Origin: Stenotrophomonas sp. 364 | GTDB lineage: Bacteria > Pseudomonadota > Gammaproteobacteria > Xanthomonadales > Xanthomonadaceae | NCBI RefSeq assembly: GCF_009832905.1 | Contig: NZ_CP047135.1 | Coordinates: 1,280,001-1,344,000, forward strand | DNA length: 64,000 nucleotides | Direction of reading: 5' to 3' | Shown: piece by piece, positions 26,388-35,339 of the stretch | Numbering within the stretch: position 1 is the first letter of the stretch | Layout of the letters: each line of letters begins with the position of its first letter | The notes under the pieces: generated by a model | What the model saw: the letters and a program-made list of their open reading frames with translations, nothing else | Told to the model about the DNA's origin: nothing | The model's database searches: none | Made by a program: the position numbers and the translations under genes

Positions 26388-27127
26388 GTGCGGTCCCGTC
26401 CGTTGTGGTCGGGACTGGATCGCTTGCCGATCGCGTCATCCTCATCGCCGGTGCGGGCGGTGGCTTCGGCAGCGCCGCTGCCGTGGCCTGCGCCGAAGCC
26501 GGTGCCACGGTTGTCCTGCTGGGACGCAAGCCGCGCCGGCTCGACCGGGTATACGCGGCCGTCCAGGCCGCCGGCCCCGAGCCGCTGCTGTACCCGATGG
26601 ACCTGGAAGGGGCGACCCCCGACGACTACGCCGCACTGGCCGAACGCCTGCAGAGCGAGCTGGGCCGCCTCGACGGCCTGCTGTACTGCGCCGCCGACTT
26701 CGCCGGCCTGACCCCGTTCGAGCTGGCCGACCCGGCCGCCTTCGCCCGGGCGGTGCACGTCAACCTGACCGCGCCGGCCTGGCTGGCCCAGGCCTGCCTG
26801 CCGCTGCTGCGGCAGCGTGACGATGCCGCACTCGTGTTCACCGTGGACGATCCAGCACGGGTAGGACAGGCCTACTGGGGTGGCTATGGCGCCGCCCAGC
26901 ACGGCCTGCGCGGCCTGATCAGCAGCCTGCATGACGAGCTGGGCCGCAGCCCGGTCCGGGTCAGCGGCCTGCAGCCGGGCCCGATGCGCACCGCCCTGCG
27001 TGCCCGGGCCTTTTCGCTGGATGAAGACCGCAGCGCCCGCGATCCGGTCGACTGCGCCCAGGCCGCCGTGCTGCTGCTTTCGGCCGCCGGTGCGGCCCAC
27101 CGCGGCCAGATCCACACGCCCGCGTAG
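26384..27127 (+). CDS. SDR-family protein, YciK-like, lacking catalytic residues
   Basis: 247 residues with a Rossmann fold. The nucleotide-binding loop is modified (AGAGGGFG, residues 22-29), and NAG is replaced by CAAD. The closest recognisable family is YciK. The catalytic Tyr168 remains, but the Lys four residues later is Gln172 (YGAAQHG) and the Ser expected 13 residues before Tyr is Asp155 (FTVDDPARV). As read, the Ser-Tyr-Lys triad is broken, so this may be a binding or regulatory pseudo-enzyme. Translationally coupled to grxD, and followed by a GTAG hairpin. Confidence 0.85.
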   Translation: MSAVPSVVVGTGSLADRVILIAGAGGGFGSAAAVACAEAGATVVLLGRKPRRLDRVYAAVQAAGPEPLLYPMDLEGATPDDYAALAERLQSELGRLDGLLYCAADFAGLTPFELADPAAFARAVHVNLTAPAWLAQACLPLLRQRDDAALVFTVDDPARVGQAYWGGYGAAQHGLRGLISSLHDELGRSPVRVSGLQPGPMRTALRARAFSLDEDRSARDPVDCAQAAVLLLSAAGAAHRGQIHTPA

Positions 27128-27149
27128 AGCCGGGCTCTGCCCGGCTGCC
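27124..27149. repeat. GTAG-headed hairpin after the SDR gene
   Basis: gtagagccggg-ctct-gcccggctgcc, overlapping the SDR stop codon. Nearly identical to the element at 1254-1277. Confidence 0.65.
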
Positions 27150-27453
27150 TCCGACGATGTGGCGCCAGCCGGGCGGAGCCGGCTCAACGGGGCGCGGGCT
27201 GTCATCTCCCCGCCATTCAGCGAGTCCACACTGAATGTGAAGAAGGCGTCACGATACCGTTGTGATGGCGTGTGTTTTGTCGCCAAACCGTCACAATCCG
27301 ACGCTACCGTGTTAATCTAGTGTTAACCGTTGCGGCTGAAACCAGCCTGCGGCTAGGGAACCCAGATCAAAAGTCCAGTCAGCCGCCAGCAAGGCTGCTT
27401 GGGCGCGTTTTTTTCTCCGCCATCCCCAATCTCGCATCGAGGCTATCCCCAAA
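27128..27453. other. Upstream region of the Oar-like receptor gene
   Basis: 326 bases holding regulatory-looking sequence. An inverted repeat TTGTGA (27260-27265) / TCACAA (27291-27296) includes ggcg/cgcc inner arms. A direct repeat gtgttaa occurs twice with 11-bp spacing (27309-27315 and 27320-27326). The region just before the start is an unstructured leader ending in a run of T. No gene was recognised. Confidence 0.5.
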
Positions 27454-30400
27454 ATGACCCACCTCCGGATGTCCAAGCTCACTCTTGGTCTCGTGGCCGC
27501 ACTTGCCGCCGCTCCCGCTTTCGCCCAGAGCACCTCTGCCGGTGTCGGCGGCCAGGTCACGTCCGCCGCAGGTTCGCCTGTCGTCGGTGCCGAAGTCACC
27601 ATCACGCACACCGAGTCGGGCACTGTCAGCCGCGCCACCACGGATGCGTCGGGTCGTTACAACGCGCGCGGTCTGCGCGTGGGTGGTCCGTACACCATCA
27701 CCATCAACAAGGCCGGTGAAGGCACCAAGACCGAAGAGGGCGTTTACCTGAACCTCAATCAGGTAAACACCGTCAACGCCAACCTGGCCGGCGACGTCGC
27801 AGCCACCAACCTCGATGCCGTGCAGGTCGTCGCCATTGCGGGCGGTCTGGACATCTTCAGCGCCACCAAGATGGGCACCGGCACCAACGTGACGCGCGAA
27901 ACGATGGATGCGCTTCCGTCTGCCAACCGCAATATCCAGGACTACGTGCGTCTGGATCCGCGTATCTCGCAGGTCAGCAAGGCGGACGGCGCGATCTCGG
28001 CGGGCGGCCAGAACACCCGCTACAACGCCATCCGCATCGACGGCATCAGCGCCTCCGATCCGTTCGGCCTGGGCTCCAACAATCTGCCGACCGAGCGTCA
28101 GCCGGTGTCGATGGACGCCATCCAGGAAATCAACATCGACCTGGCCAACTACGACACGACCATCGCCGGCGGTACCGGTGCGGTGATCAATGCCGTGACC
28201 AAGTCGGGCACCAACGAATTCCATGGCACCGTCTACGGCTCCTACCGCGACAAGGACATGGTCCGTTCGCGTCTGGAAGGTGACAAGCAGGACTTCAACG
28301 GGTTCGAGGACGAGAAGACCTATGGCATGACCTTCGGCGGCCCGATCGTCAAGGACAAGCTGTTCTTCTTCAGCAACTACGAAAAGTATGAGCGTTCGGC
28401 CGCCGGCATCAGCCTGAGCGATACCCCGATCGGCAAGGGCACGATCAGCACCGCCGATGTGACCCGCGTGCAGGACTACCTGAAGGGTCTGGGCTACGAT
28501 CCGGGTACCCTGTCGGCGCCCAACAGCAAGACCGAGATTGAGGAATACGCGGTCAAGCTGGACTGGAACATCAACGAGAACCACCGTGCCGCCCTGCGCT
28601 ACAACAAGATGGAGCAGAACGTCGTTCGCTTCCCGCAGGTCTCCAGCAGCGCGATCTCGCTGAGCAACTTCTGGTACCAGCAGCCGACCGAGTATGAAAC
28701 CTGGATGGGCGAGCTGTTCAGCGACTGGTCGGAGAACTTCTCGACCGAGTTCAAGATTTCGCACAAGGACTATTCGGCCAACCGTGTTCCGCTGGTCAAC
28801 ATGCCGCAGATCCGCATCCGCTCGGGCAACGACTCGCTGTACGTCGGTACTGAGCAGAACACCCACGTCAATATCGTGGAATCCAAGGAACTGAGCGCCT
28901 TCGGTGCCGGTACCTGGTATGTCGGCGATCACACCGTCAAGTTCGGCTTCGATTACTCGAAGAACGACCTGATGAACTTCTACGGCCGCAACCTCAACGG
29001 CGTGTATGAGTTCAACAGCGTCAACGATTTCCTCAACGGCACCGCCTCGCGCTACCAGCTGCGTGCGCCGCGCGCCGATGGCAGCCGCAGCGACATCCCG
29101 GCTGACTTCACCCTGAAGAACACCGGCGTGTTCGTGCAGGATACCTGGGCGATCAACTACAACCTGAGCCTGATGTTCGGCGTCCGCGTGGACATGCCGG
29201 ACTTCAGTGACCAGCGTCTGTACAACCCGCGCATCGAGCAGCTGTACGGCTTCAACAACACCCAGCTGGTCGACAAGTCGCTGGTGCAGCCGCGTGTCGG
29301 CTTCAACTACACCTTCGACAGCGACCGTCCGACCCAGCTGCGCGGTGGCGTGGGCCTGTTCGGTGGCGCGGCGCCGAACGTGTGGCTGGCCGGTGCGTAC
29401 CAGAACACGGGTCTGAACTACATCGAGTACGACCAGCGCAACCCGCCGGTGGGCACCTTCACCCCGGACGGCAACAACCCGTACGTGCCGGCCGGTGGCC
29501 CGGCGTCGGCGCGCCAGAACGTGGACATCATCGCCCCGGGCACCCGCCTGCCGTCGGTGTGGAAGGCCAACCTGGCGTTCGACCATGAGCTGCCGTGGTA
29601 CGGCATCGTGGCCTCGGCCGAAGTACTGATGACCAAGGTCAAGGACGGTATCTACTTCGACCGTCTGGACGTGTCCGCGCCGACCACCTTCGGTCCGGAC
29701 GGCCGTGCGATCTACTGGAATGCCGCGGGCCGCAACCCGGCCAACAGCCGCATCCAGAACGGCACCAACTTCGGCATCACCACCGGCACCAGCGGTGCCA
29801 ATGACCGCGCCAACCGTCCGACCGACATGGGCGATGTGCTGGTCATGCGCAATACCGACAAGGGCCGTGGCAGCCAGGCGACCTTCTCGCTGGCCAAGCC
29901 GCTGACCGAGAACTGGGGCTGGTCGCTGGGCTACACCTACACCCAGTCCAAGGAAGTCAGCCCGCTGACCAGTTCGCAGAACACCTCGAACTGGAACAAC
30001 ACGCCGATCTTCAACGCCAACGAAGACGTGGCCTACAACTCGCGCTACGCGATCAAGGACCGCATCACCGGCACCCTGGAGTGGAAGCACAACTTCTTCG
30101 GTGACAATGCCACCCGCGTCGGCCTGTTCTATGAAGGCCGTTCGGGTCGTCCGTTCAGCTACATCTTCTACAACGATGCCAACGGCGACGGTGCCGCCAC
30201 CAACGACCTGTTCTACGTGCCGACCGGTCCGGGTGACGTGCTGTTCACCGGTGGCGCGGCGATGGAGAAGCAGTTCTTCGATTGGCTGGCGCAGAATCCG
30301 GAGCTCGATGCCTTCCGCGGCGGCGTGGTCCCGGCCAACCAGCACCGCTCCAAGTGGACCAACTCCTTCGACGTGCGTATCAGCCAGGAGTTCCCGGGCT

Positions 30401-30666
30401 TCATGAAGGAGCACAAGGGTGAAATCGCCCTGGACATCATGAATGTCGGCAACCTGCTGAACAAGAAGTGGGGTCTGATCGACGACTATGGCTTCTACGC
30501 GACCCGCCGTGTAGCCAACTACGCCGGTATCGATCCGGCCACCGGCAAGTACGTGTACTCCTTCACCGGTGCGGACAGCTCTGCGATCCAGGAAAACAAC
30601 AACGACAAGGGCAACACCGCCGTGTCGCGCTGGTCGATGCAGCTGACCCTGAAGTACAAGTTCTGA
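27454..30666 (+). CDS. Oar-like TonB-dependent outer membrane receptor
   Basis: 1070 residues. A signal peptide (to about residue 24, APAFAQ) is followed by a carboxypeptidase-regulatory-like beta-sandwich (about 28-110, GGQVTSAAGSPVVGAEVTI). A plug domain follows (about 125-245, with QNTRYNAIRIDGI and GGTGAVINAVTKSGTNEFHG), then a long 22-strand barrel ending in LTLKYKF, whose terminal Phe is the outer-membrane targeting signal. The Oar class is abundant in xanthomonads; its substrates are mostly unknown, with peptides or oligosaccharides proposed. The ATG at 27454 could be replaced by Met6 (MSKLTLG), which gives a neater signal peptide. A strong terminator follows. Confidence 0.9.
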   Translation: MTHLRMSKLTLGLVAALAAAPAFAQSTSAGVGGQVTSAAGSPVVGAEVTITHTESGTVSRATTDASGRYNARGLRVGGPYTITINKAGEGTKTEEGVYLNLNQVNTVNANLAGDVAATNLDAVQVVAIAGGLDIFSATKMGTGTNVTRETMDALPSANRNIQDYVRLDPRISQVSKADGAISAGGQNTRYNAIRIDGISASDPFGLGSNNLPTERQPVSMDAIQEINIDLANYDTTIAGGTGAVINAVTKSGTNEFHGTVYGSYRDKDMVRSRLEGDKQDFNGFEDEKTYGMTFGGPIVKDKLFFFSNYEKYERSAAGISLSDTPIGKGTISTADVTRVQDYLKGLGYDPGTLSAPNSKTEIEEYAVKLDWNINENHRAALRYNKMEQNVVRFPQVSSSAISLSNFWYQQPTEYETWMGELFSDWSENFSTEFKISHKDYSANRVPLVNMPQIRIRSGNDSLYVGTEQNTHVNIVESKELSAFGAGTWYVGDHTVKFGFDYSKNDLMNFYGRNLNGVYEFNSVNDFLNGTASRYQLRAPRADGSRSDIPADFTLKNTGVFVQDTWAINYNLSLMFGVRVDMPDFSDQRLYNPRIEQLYGFNNTQLVDKSLVQPRVGFNYTFDSDRPTQLRGGVGLFGGAAPNVWLAGAYQNTGLNYIEYDQRNPPVGTFTPDGNNPYVPAGGPASARQNVDIIAPGTRLPSVWKANLAFDHELPWYGIVASAEVLMTKVKDGIYFDRLDVSAPTTFGPDGRAIYWNAAGRNPANSRIQNGTNFGITTGTSGANDRANRPTDMGDVLVMRNTDKGRGSQATFSLAKPLTENWGWSLGYTYTQSKEVSPLTSSQNTSNWNNTPIFNANEDVAYNSRYAIKDRITGTLEWKHNFFGDNATRVGLFYEGRSGRPFSYIFYNDANGDGAATNDLFYVPTGPGDVLFTGGAAMEKQFFDWLAQNPELDAFRGGVVPANQHRSKWTNSFDVRISQEFPGFMKEHKGEIALDIMNVGNLLNKKWGLIDDYGFYATRRVANYAGIDPATGKYVYSFTGADSSAIQENNNDKGNTAVSRWSMQLTLKYKF

Positions 30667-30690
30667 TCCATCGAGCTTGATGCATGATTG

Positions 30691-30724
30691 AAAACGGCCG
30701 GGGCAACCCGGCCGTTTTTTTTGG
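30691..30724 (+). terminator. Rho-independent terminator of the Oar-like gene
   Basis: aaaacggccgggg-caa-cccggccgtttttttt: a 9-10 bp GC stem with a run of eight T, starting 25 bases after the stop codon. Confidence 0.93.
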
Positions 30725-30909
30725 TTCTTCGCCCCTCTGAGGGGAGCGTCGTGCTGCAAGGACAGTCGCAGTGTGAGCACCACGCTACCCGGGTGGAGTG
30801 TCTGACCCGCCGACCAGCGCCCGGAAAGCGTCAAAGCACGTTTCTGCTTGCCCCGCGGATGGGCGCAGGACCTGTTTTTGTGGCCGGCCGCCAGCGCTGG
30901 GTCGTCTCC

Positions 30910-30938
30910 TTGCCAGATGGCTCGCCTGCATGTATCTT
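30910..30938 (+). promoter_or_regulatory. Possible promoter of a small RNA upstream of ppnN
   Basis: TTGCCA (30910-30915), a 17-bp spacer and TATCTT (30933-30938). A transcript starting near 30945 would run into the terminator at 31005-31036. Confidence 0.35.
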
Positions 30939-30944
30939 CGATGG

Positions 30945-31036
30945 GTTGCGCGGAAATAAGCGCGCCGCAGCGGGGCCAGAGGCCGCGCTGGCGTCAGGAT
31001 GTATCCAACGGTCGGGCTTCCCGGCCGTTTTGCTTT
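30945..31036 (+). ncRNA. Candidate small RNA or leader RNA of about 92 nt
   Basis: The stretch begins just after the promoter-like element and ends in a terminator hairpin with a 10-bp stem (31005-31014 paired with 31018-31027, one G-U) followed by TTGCTTTTT. The interior has complementary gcgcgg and ccgcgc segments that could form a second stem. It has no sizeable ORF with a ribosome site. It ends 47 bases before the ppnN start, so it may be an independent sRNA or a terminated leader of ppnN. Not matched to any known family. Confidence 0.35.
31005..31036 (+). terminator. Rho-independent terminator upstream of ppnN
   Basis: AACGGTCGGG-CTT-CCCGGCCGTT followed by TTGCTTTTT. No coding gene ends here, which is why a small RNA or attenuator is suspected. 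Confidence 0.8.
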
Positions 31037-31082
31037 TTAAGGGGGCAGCAGTACAGTCGTCTACCTTGAGGAAGCGAAAAGA

Positions 31083-32477
31083 ATGGAAATGAAGATCACC
31101 GAAACGCCGGCGCGGACGCTGCCGGTGCAGGACGCGCGGATCTACCCGCGCGGTGGACTGGATGTGTTGTCGCGCGCCGAGGTGGCACGCCTGCGCGATG
31201 CATCCGGCGGTGGCATGCACGAGCTGCTGCGCCGTTGCGCGCTGGCCGTGCTGACCAGCGGCAGTGCCTCCGACGATCCGCGCGCGGCGCGCGATCTGTA
31301 CCCCGATTTCGACATCCAGGTGGCCCAGCAGGATCGCGGTGTGCGCATCGACCTGGTGAACGCACCGGCGATGGCCTTCGTCGACGGCGAGATCATCCGC
31401 GGTGTCGCCGAACTGCTGTTTGCCGTGGTCCGCGACCTGGCCTACATGGCCATCGAAATGGGCCCGGCCTACGCGGCCGAACTGGAGTCCTCCGAAGGCA
31501 TCACCAACGCCGTGTTCGGGCTGCTGCGCAACGCGCGCATCCTCAACCCGGGTGACCCGAACCTGGTGGTGTGCTGGGGCGGCCACTCGATCGGCCGCGA
31601 TGAGTACCTGTACACCAAGCAGGTCGGTTACGAGCTGGGCCTGCGCGGCCTGGACATCTGCACCGGCTGCGGCCCGGGCGCGATGAAGGGCCCGATGAAG
31701 GGCGCCACCATCGCCCACGCCAAGCAGCGCAAGCACGTTACCCGCTACATCGGCCTGACCGAGCCGGGCATCATCGCCGCCGAGTCGCCGAACCCGATCG
31801 TCAACCACCTGGTGATCATGCCGGACATCGAGAAGCGTCTCGAAGCGTTCGTGCGGATCGGCCACGGCATCATCGTGTTCGCCGGTGGCGTCGGTACCGC
31901 CGAGGAAATCCTGTACCTGCTCGGCATCCTGCTGCGCGAGGAAAACAAGGACCTGCCGTTCCCGCTGATCCTGACCGGCCCGACCGTGGCTGCGCCGTAC
32001 TTCGAGCAGATCGACCGCTTCATCCGCCTGACCCTGGGCGATGCGGCCGCCGCGCGCTACGAGATCATCATCGGCGACCCGGTGGCGGTGGCCCGGCGCA
32101 TGTCTGCCGGCATCAAGCGGGTGCGTGAGCACCGCCTGGAGCAGAAGGATTCGTTCTTCTTCAACTGGTCCATCGAGATTCCGTGGGAGTACCAGCAGCC
32201 GTTCGTGCCGACCCATGACGCCATGGCCGCGCTGGACCTTCACCACGGGCGCCCACCGCATGCCCTGGCGGCCGACCTGCGCCGCGCGTTCTCCGGCATC
32301 GTGGCCGGCAACGTCAAGGAAGACGGCATGCGCCGCATCGAGGAGTTCGGCCCGTTTGAAATCCACGGCGACGCCGACATGATGCAGGCCCTGGACGAGC
32401 TGCTGCGCGCCTTCGTCGAGCAGCGCCGGATGAAGATCTCCGGTGAGTACCAGCCCTGCTACAAAGTGCTGGCCTGA
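31083..32477 (+). CDS. ppnN: Pyrimidine/purine nucleotide 5'-monophosphate nucleosidase (LOG family)
   Basis: 464 residues. PpnN/YgdH cleaves nucleoside monophosphates to base plus ribose-5-phosphate and is a (p)ppGpp target in E. coli. Blocks visible include ILNPGDPNLVVCWGGHSIGRDE-type sequence, CTGCGPGAMKGPMKGA and the LOG-family GGVGTAEEILYLLG, with extra N- and C-terminal domains characteristic of PpnN (about 450 residues). The start MEMKITETPA follows ggaagcg. Confidence 0.92.
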   Translation: MEMKITETPARTLPVQDARIYPRGGLDVLSRAEVARLRDASGGGMHELLRRCALAVLTSGSASDDPRAARDLYPDFDIQVAQQDRGVRIDLVNAPAMAFVDGEIIRGVAELLFAVVRDLAYMAIEMGPAYAAELESSEGITNAVFGLLRNARILNPGDPNLVVCWGGHSIGRDEYLYTKQVGYELGLRGLDICTGCGPGAMKGPMKGATIAHAKQRKHVTRYIGLTEPGIIAAESPNPIVNHLVIMPDIEKRLEAFVRIGHGIIVFAGGVGTAEEILYLLGILLREENKDLPFPLILTGPTVAAPYFEQIDRFIRLTLGDAAAARYEIIIGDPVAVARRMSAGIKRVREHRLEQKDSFFFNWSIEIPWEYQQPFVPTHDAMAALDLHHGRPPHALAADLRRAFSGIVAGNVKEDGMRRIEEFGPFEIHGDADMMQALDELLRAFVEQRRMKISGEYQPCYKVLA

Positions 32478-32486
32478 GTCTGCGGC

Positions 32487-32506
32487 CCCGGCCTGAGGGC
32501 CGGGGT
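32487..32506. terminator. GC-rich hairpin after ppnN
   Basis: ccccggcc-tgag-ggccgggg directly after the ppnN stop. It lacks a T-tract, so it may be only a 3'-end stabilising stem. Confidence 0.4.
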
Positions 32507-32662
32507 ACGAGGTGGGCGGGCAGGGCGCAGCCCGCCGCCCAAGCCCCCTGTGGCGTCAACGCCTTGACGCCTGTCGCCCCCGGATGACCGTTCATCCTGC
32601 CGCCCCTTGCCGGCGGGCGGCGCGGCGTCCATCGTCTGTCACATCACGCTGGGGAGCGTTCC

Positions 32663-33175
32663 ATGTCCATGCGCCCATCCAAGGGTTTCACACTGGTCGA
32701 GTTGATGGTCACCGTCGCGGTGGTCGCCATCCTGTCGGCCATCGCCTATCCGAGTTTCCAGGGCACCATCCGCTCCAACCGTCTGGCCGCCGGCCACAAC
32801 GAGTTGCTGGGCCTGGTCAACCTGGCGCGCAGTGAAGCCATCCGCAACAGCCGCGGTGGCGGCGTGTGCGGCAGCAGCGACGGCAATACCTGCGACGGCG
32901 CCTGGGGCGTCGGCATGATGGCCTTCTCCGACATCGACCATAACGGCCTGTACGGCACCGGCGACACGGTACTGCGGTTCAACAAGATCGGCAGCGGCCT
33001 GGTGGTACAGGGGCCCACCGCACCGATTGCCTTCGACGGGCGCGGCCGCCGCAAGCTGGCGGCCGACCAGACGCTGGTGATGCGGCCCGACAAGTGCGGC
33101 AGCCAGCTGCTCCAGCGTACCGTCACCATCAACGCCTCCGGCCAGATCAGCGCCGTGAAGGGAGCCTGTCCATGA
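32663..33175 (+). CDS. fimT: Type IV pilus minor pilin/pseudopilin, GspH/FimT family
   Basis: 170 residues. The class III signal peptide is short and basic (MSMRPSKG) and is cut by PilD before the Phe of FTLVELMVTVAVVAIL, whose Glu5 is present. A globular domain follows with Cys pairs near residues 70-77 and at the C-terminus (DKCGSQ, GACP). It is a minor pilin that, with PilV, W, X and E and PilY1, primes pilus assembly. ATGA overlap with pilV. FimT- and FimU-type pilins are hard to separate by eye. Confidence 0.88.
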   Translation: MSMRPSKGFTLVELMVTVAVVAILSAIAYPSFQGTIRSNRLAAGHNELLGLVNLARSEAIRNSRGGGVCGSSDGNTCDGAWGVGMMAFSDIDHNGLYGTGDTVLRFNKIGSGLVVQGPTAPIAFDGRGRRKLAADQTLVMRPDKCGSQLLQRTVTINASGQISAVKGACP

Positions 33176-33654
33176 AGCGTCGTCCCGCCTCCCGTCGCGC
33201 TGCCCAGGGCGGTTTCACCCTGCTGGAAGTGCTGATCGCCATTGTCATCCTGGCCTTCGGGCTGCTGGGGTTCGCGCTGCTGCAGACCGCCAACATCCGG
33301 TTCGTGCAGAGTGCCAACTACCGTACCCAGGCCACCAACCTGGCCTACGACCTGACCGAGCAGATGCGCAGCAACCGGCACCAGTCGGCGTGGTACACCA
33401 ATGCCACCTTCGCCCCCGGAACCAAGGCGGCCACCGACACGGCCTGTACGCGTCCGGTGAGCAACGCGGTGACGATCGATCAGAACATTTCCCGCTGGCA
33501 GTGCCAGGTAGTCAAGGCCATGGGCGCCAATGCCGGCGCCACCGTGGTCATGGTCAATGGCGCCGCCACGGTCTCCATTACCTGGGCCGACGACCGGTGG
33601 GATGCAAGCAACCCTGACTCGCCCACCACCTTCGCCCTGACCACCCAGCTATGA
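33172..33654 (+). CDS. pilV: Type IV pilus modification/minor pilin PilV
   Basis: 160 residues. Prepilin signal MKRRPASRRAAQGG followed by FTLLEVLIAIVILAFGLLG with Glu5. The globular part has the MRSNRHQS segment typical of PilV. The start overlaps the fimT stop and its stop overlaps pilW, so the minor pilins are tightly coupled. Confidence 0.9.
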   Translation: MKRRPASRRAAQGGFTLLEVLIAIVILAFGLLGFALLQTANIRFVQSANYRTQATNLAYDLTEQMRSNRHQSAWYTNATFAPGTKAATDTACTRPVSNAVTIDQNISRWQCQVVKAMGANAGATVVMVNGAATVSITWADDRWDASNPDSPTTFALTTQL

Positions 33655-34811
33655 GTTCCCTGTCCATGTCCAGAGCGCGCCAGACCGGCCTGTCGTTGGT
33701 GGAACTGATGATCGCCATGGCCATCGGCCTGGTGCTCATGCTGGGTGTCATCCAGATCTTCATCGCCTCGCAGTCGGCCTCCCGGCTGTCCGAGGGCGTG
33801 GCCCGCGTGCAGGAAAACGGCCGCTTCGCGCTGGACTTCCTGGAGCGCGATGTCCGCATGGCCGGGCACATGGGGTGCGTGAACGATCTGGCGCACATCG
33901 TGAAGGAGTTCGGTGACCCGCGGATCACCACCGGCGCGACGGCAGGCAGTGGCGCGCCTCTGGATTTCAACGTGGCCGTGCAGGGCTATGAAGCCCCGGG
34001 TACGGCGCCGAACGCCACCCTGGTGGCCGGCGGCGGCACGATCCCGGTCGGCATGCCGACCACCATCACCGGCCTGGTGCCTGCGCCGATGGCCGGCAGC
34101 GACGTACTGGTGCTGCGTTACATGGCCCCCGAGGGCGTGCCGGTAATCGGTGTCACTGCCACCACCTTGACCATGGATGCGGCCAAGGCGGCGCGGCTGA
34201 ACCTCAACGGCGTCGCCGCACCCACCGTGTTCGGCGTGGCCGACTGCAACTCCGCGCAGGTGTTCCGCGGCTCCGTCAGCGGCGCCACGGTGACCGCCAC
34301 CGGTGGCGTGGACCTGTCCCGGTTCGTGGCCGCGCCCCTGGCGCCGACCATGGTCTATCGCGCCGAATCGGTGGTGTATTACGTCGGTCGCAACGCCGCC
34401 ACCGGCGAGCCCGGCCTGCGCCGCGCACGCGCAGGCTCCGCGGGCACCTACGTCATCAATGAGGAGCTGGTGGAAGGGGTGGAGAACATGCAGCTGCTGT
34501 TCGGCCTGGACACCACCGCAAACATCAGCAAGGCCACCCAGCCGACCGGCAACATCACCGCCCAGGCGACCGCATCGGGCGTGACCACGCAGGCCAACGC
34601 CACCGGTGTGGGGCAGTGGCGTCGCGTCGGCCTGGTGCAGGTGGGGCTGGTGCTGCGAAGCCCGGGCGCGGCCACCGTGGCGGCCTCGGATGTAGCCTCC
34701 GAGCTGGGTGTGCTGGGCACCAAGTACGACGCCAGCGGCCTCAAGGACGGGCGCTACCGCACCTCTTACGAAGTCAGCATCGCGCTGCGCAACCGTCTGT
34801 TCGGGAACTGA
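33651..34811 (+). CDS. pilW: Type IV pilus minor pilin PilW
   Basis: 386 residues. Prepilin leader MSSLSMSRARQTG then LSLVELMIAMAIGLVLMLG (Glu5 present). The PilW hallmark QENGRFALDFLERDVRMAG follows at about residues 60-80. Larger than the other minor pilins, as expected. Coupled to pilV by ATGA. Confidence 0.92.
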   Translation: MSSLSMSRARQTGLSLVELMIAMAIGLVLMLGVIQIFIASQSASRLSEGVARVQENGRFALDFLERDVRMAGHMGCVNDLAHIVKEFGDPRITTGATAGSGAPLDFNVAVQGYEAPGTAPNATLVAGGGTIPVGMPTTITGLVPAPMAGSDVLVLRYMAPEGVPVIGVTATTLTMDAAKAARLNLNGVAAPTVFGVADCNSAQVFRGSVSGATVTATGGVDLSRFVAAPLAPTMVYRAESVVYYVGRNAATGEPGLRRARAGSAGTYVINEELVEGVENMQLLFGLDTTANISKATQPTGNITAQATASGVTTQANATGVGQWRRVGLVQVGLVLRSPGAATVAASDVASELGVLGTKYDASGLKDGRYRTSYEVSIALRNRLFGN

Positions 34812-34813
34812 CC

Positions 34814-35329
34814 ATGGCGACCAGAAACGCTCCGTCCCTCTCCAGCCGCCGCCACCAGCAGGGTGCGGTGCTGTACGTGGCCTTGATCATGCTGATCCTG
34901 CTGGCGCTGCTCGGCATCGCCGGCATGCAGGTGGCCGGCATGCAGGAAAAAATGGCGTCCAATTACCGCGCGGTGAACCGCTCGTTCCAGAACACCGAGG
35001 GCGTGGTGCGCACCGCCGAAGCGACGGCGACGGCCGTCTTCAACCGCACCGCGCCGCCGGCCGGCGCGCTGTTCACCGAGAGTGCCATCACCCTGGACTG
35101 CAACGCGTTCGACGCGGTGGAGTGGGCCGAGCAACGCAGCACCGGTGCCGCGCCGGCCGTCAACGTGCGTCGCATCGACTCCTGCGGGGGGGACGTTTCA
35201 GGCAATTCCAACAGCATGGGGAAGTCCGGCGATACGCCGACGGCGACGTACCAGATCACCGGCTTCTCGGCCGACACCCCGGCCAGCCCGACGTCTGCGT
35301 CGGTCGTCGACACCATTTTCAAGCTCTGA
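34814..35329 (+). CDS. pilX: Type IV pilus minor pilin PilX
   Basis: 171 residues. The N-terminus (RRHQQGAVLYVALIMLILL) has the PilX-type QxGxxL signature in place of a classic GFTLIE, with a single hydrophobic helix and then AGMQEKMASNYRA, a conserved PilX stretch. It starts two bases after pilW and is followed by pilY1 10 bases later. In P. aeruginosa PilX supports pilus biogenesis and surface contact. Confidence 0.9.
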   Translation: MATRNAPSLSSRRHQQGAVLYVALIMLILLALLGIAGMQVAGMQEKMASNYRAVNRSFQNTEGVVRTAEATATAVFNRTAPPAGALFTESAITLDCNAFDAVEWAEQRSTGAAPAVNVRRIDSCGGDVSGNSNSMGKSGDTPTATYQITGFSADTPASPTSASVVDTIFKL

Positions 35330-35339
35330 GGACGCGGCC

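Noticed and set aside
27379..27416. Terminator or attenuator just before the Oar-like gene
   Set aside because: The T-run is preceded by only a weak, gapped cagcc/ggctg pairing, so no stable terminator stem forms.
27379..30834. Very long open frame antisense to the Oar-like receptor
   Set aside because: The sense strand encodes a full TonB receptor with signal peptide and domains. The antisense product is low-complexity His/Val/Arg-rich sequence typical of a high-GC shadow.
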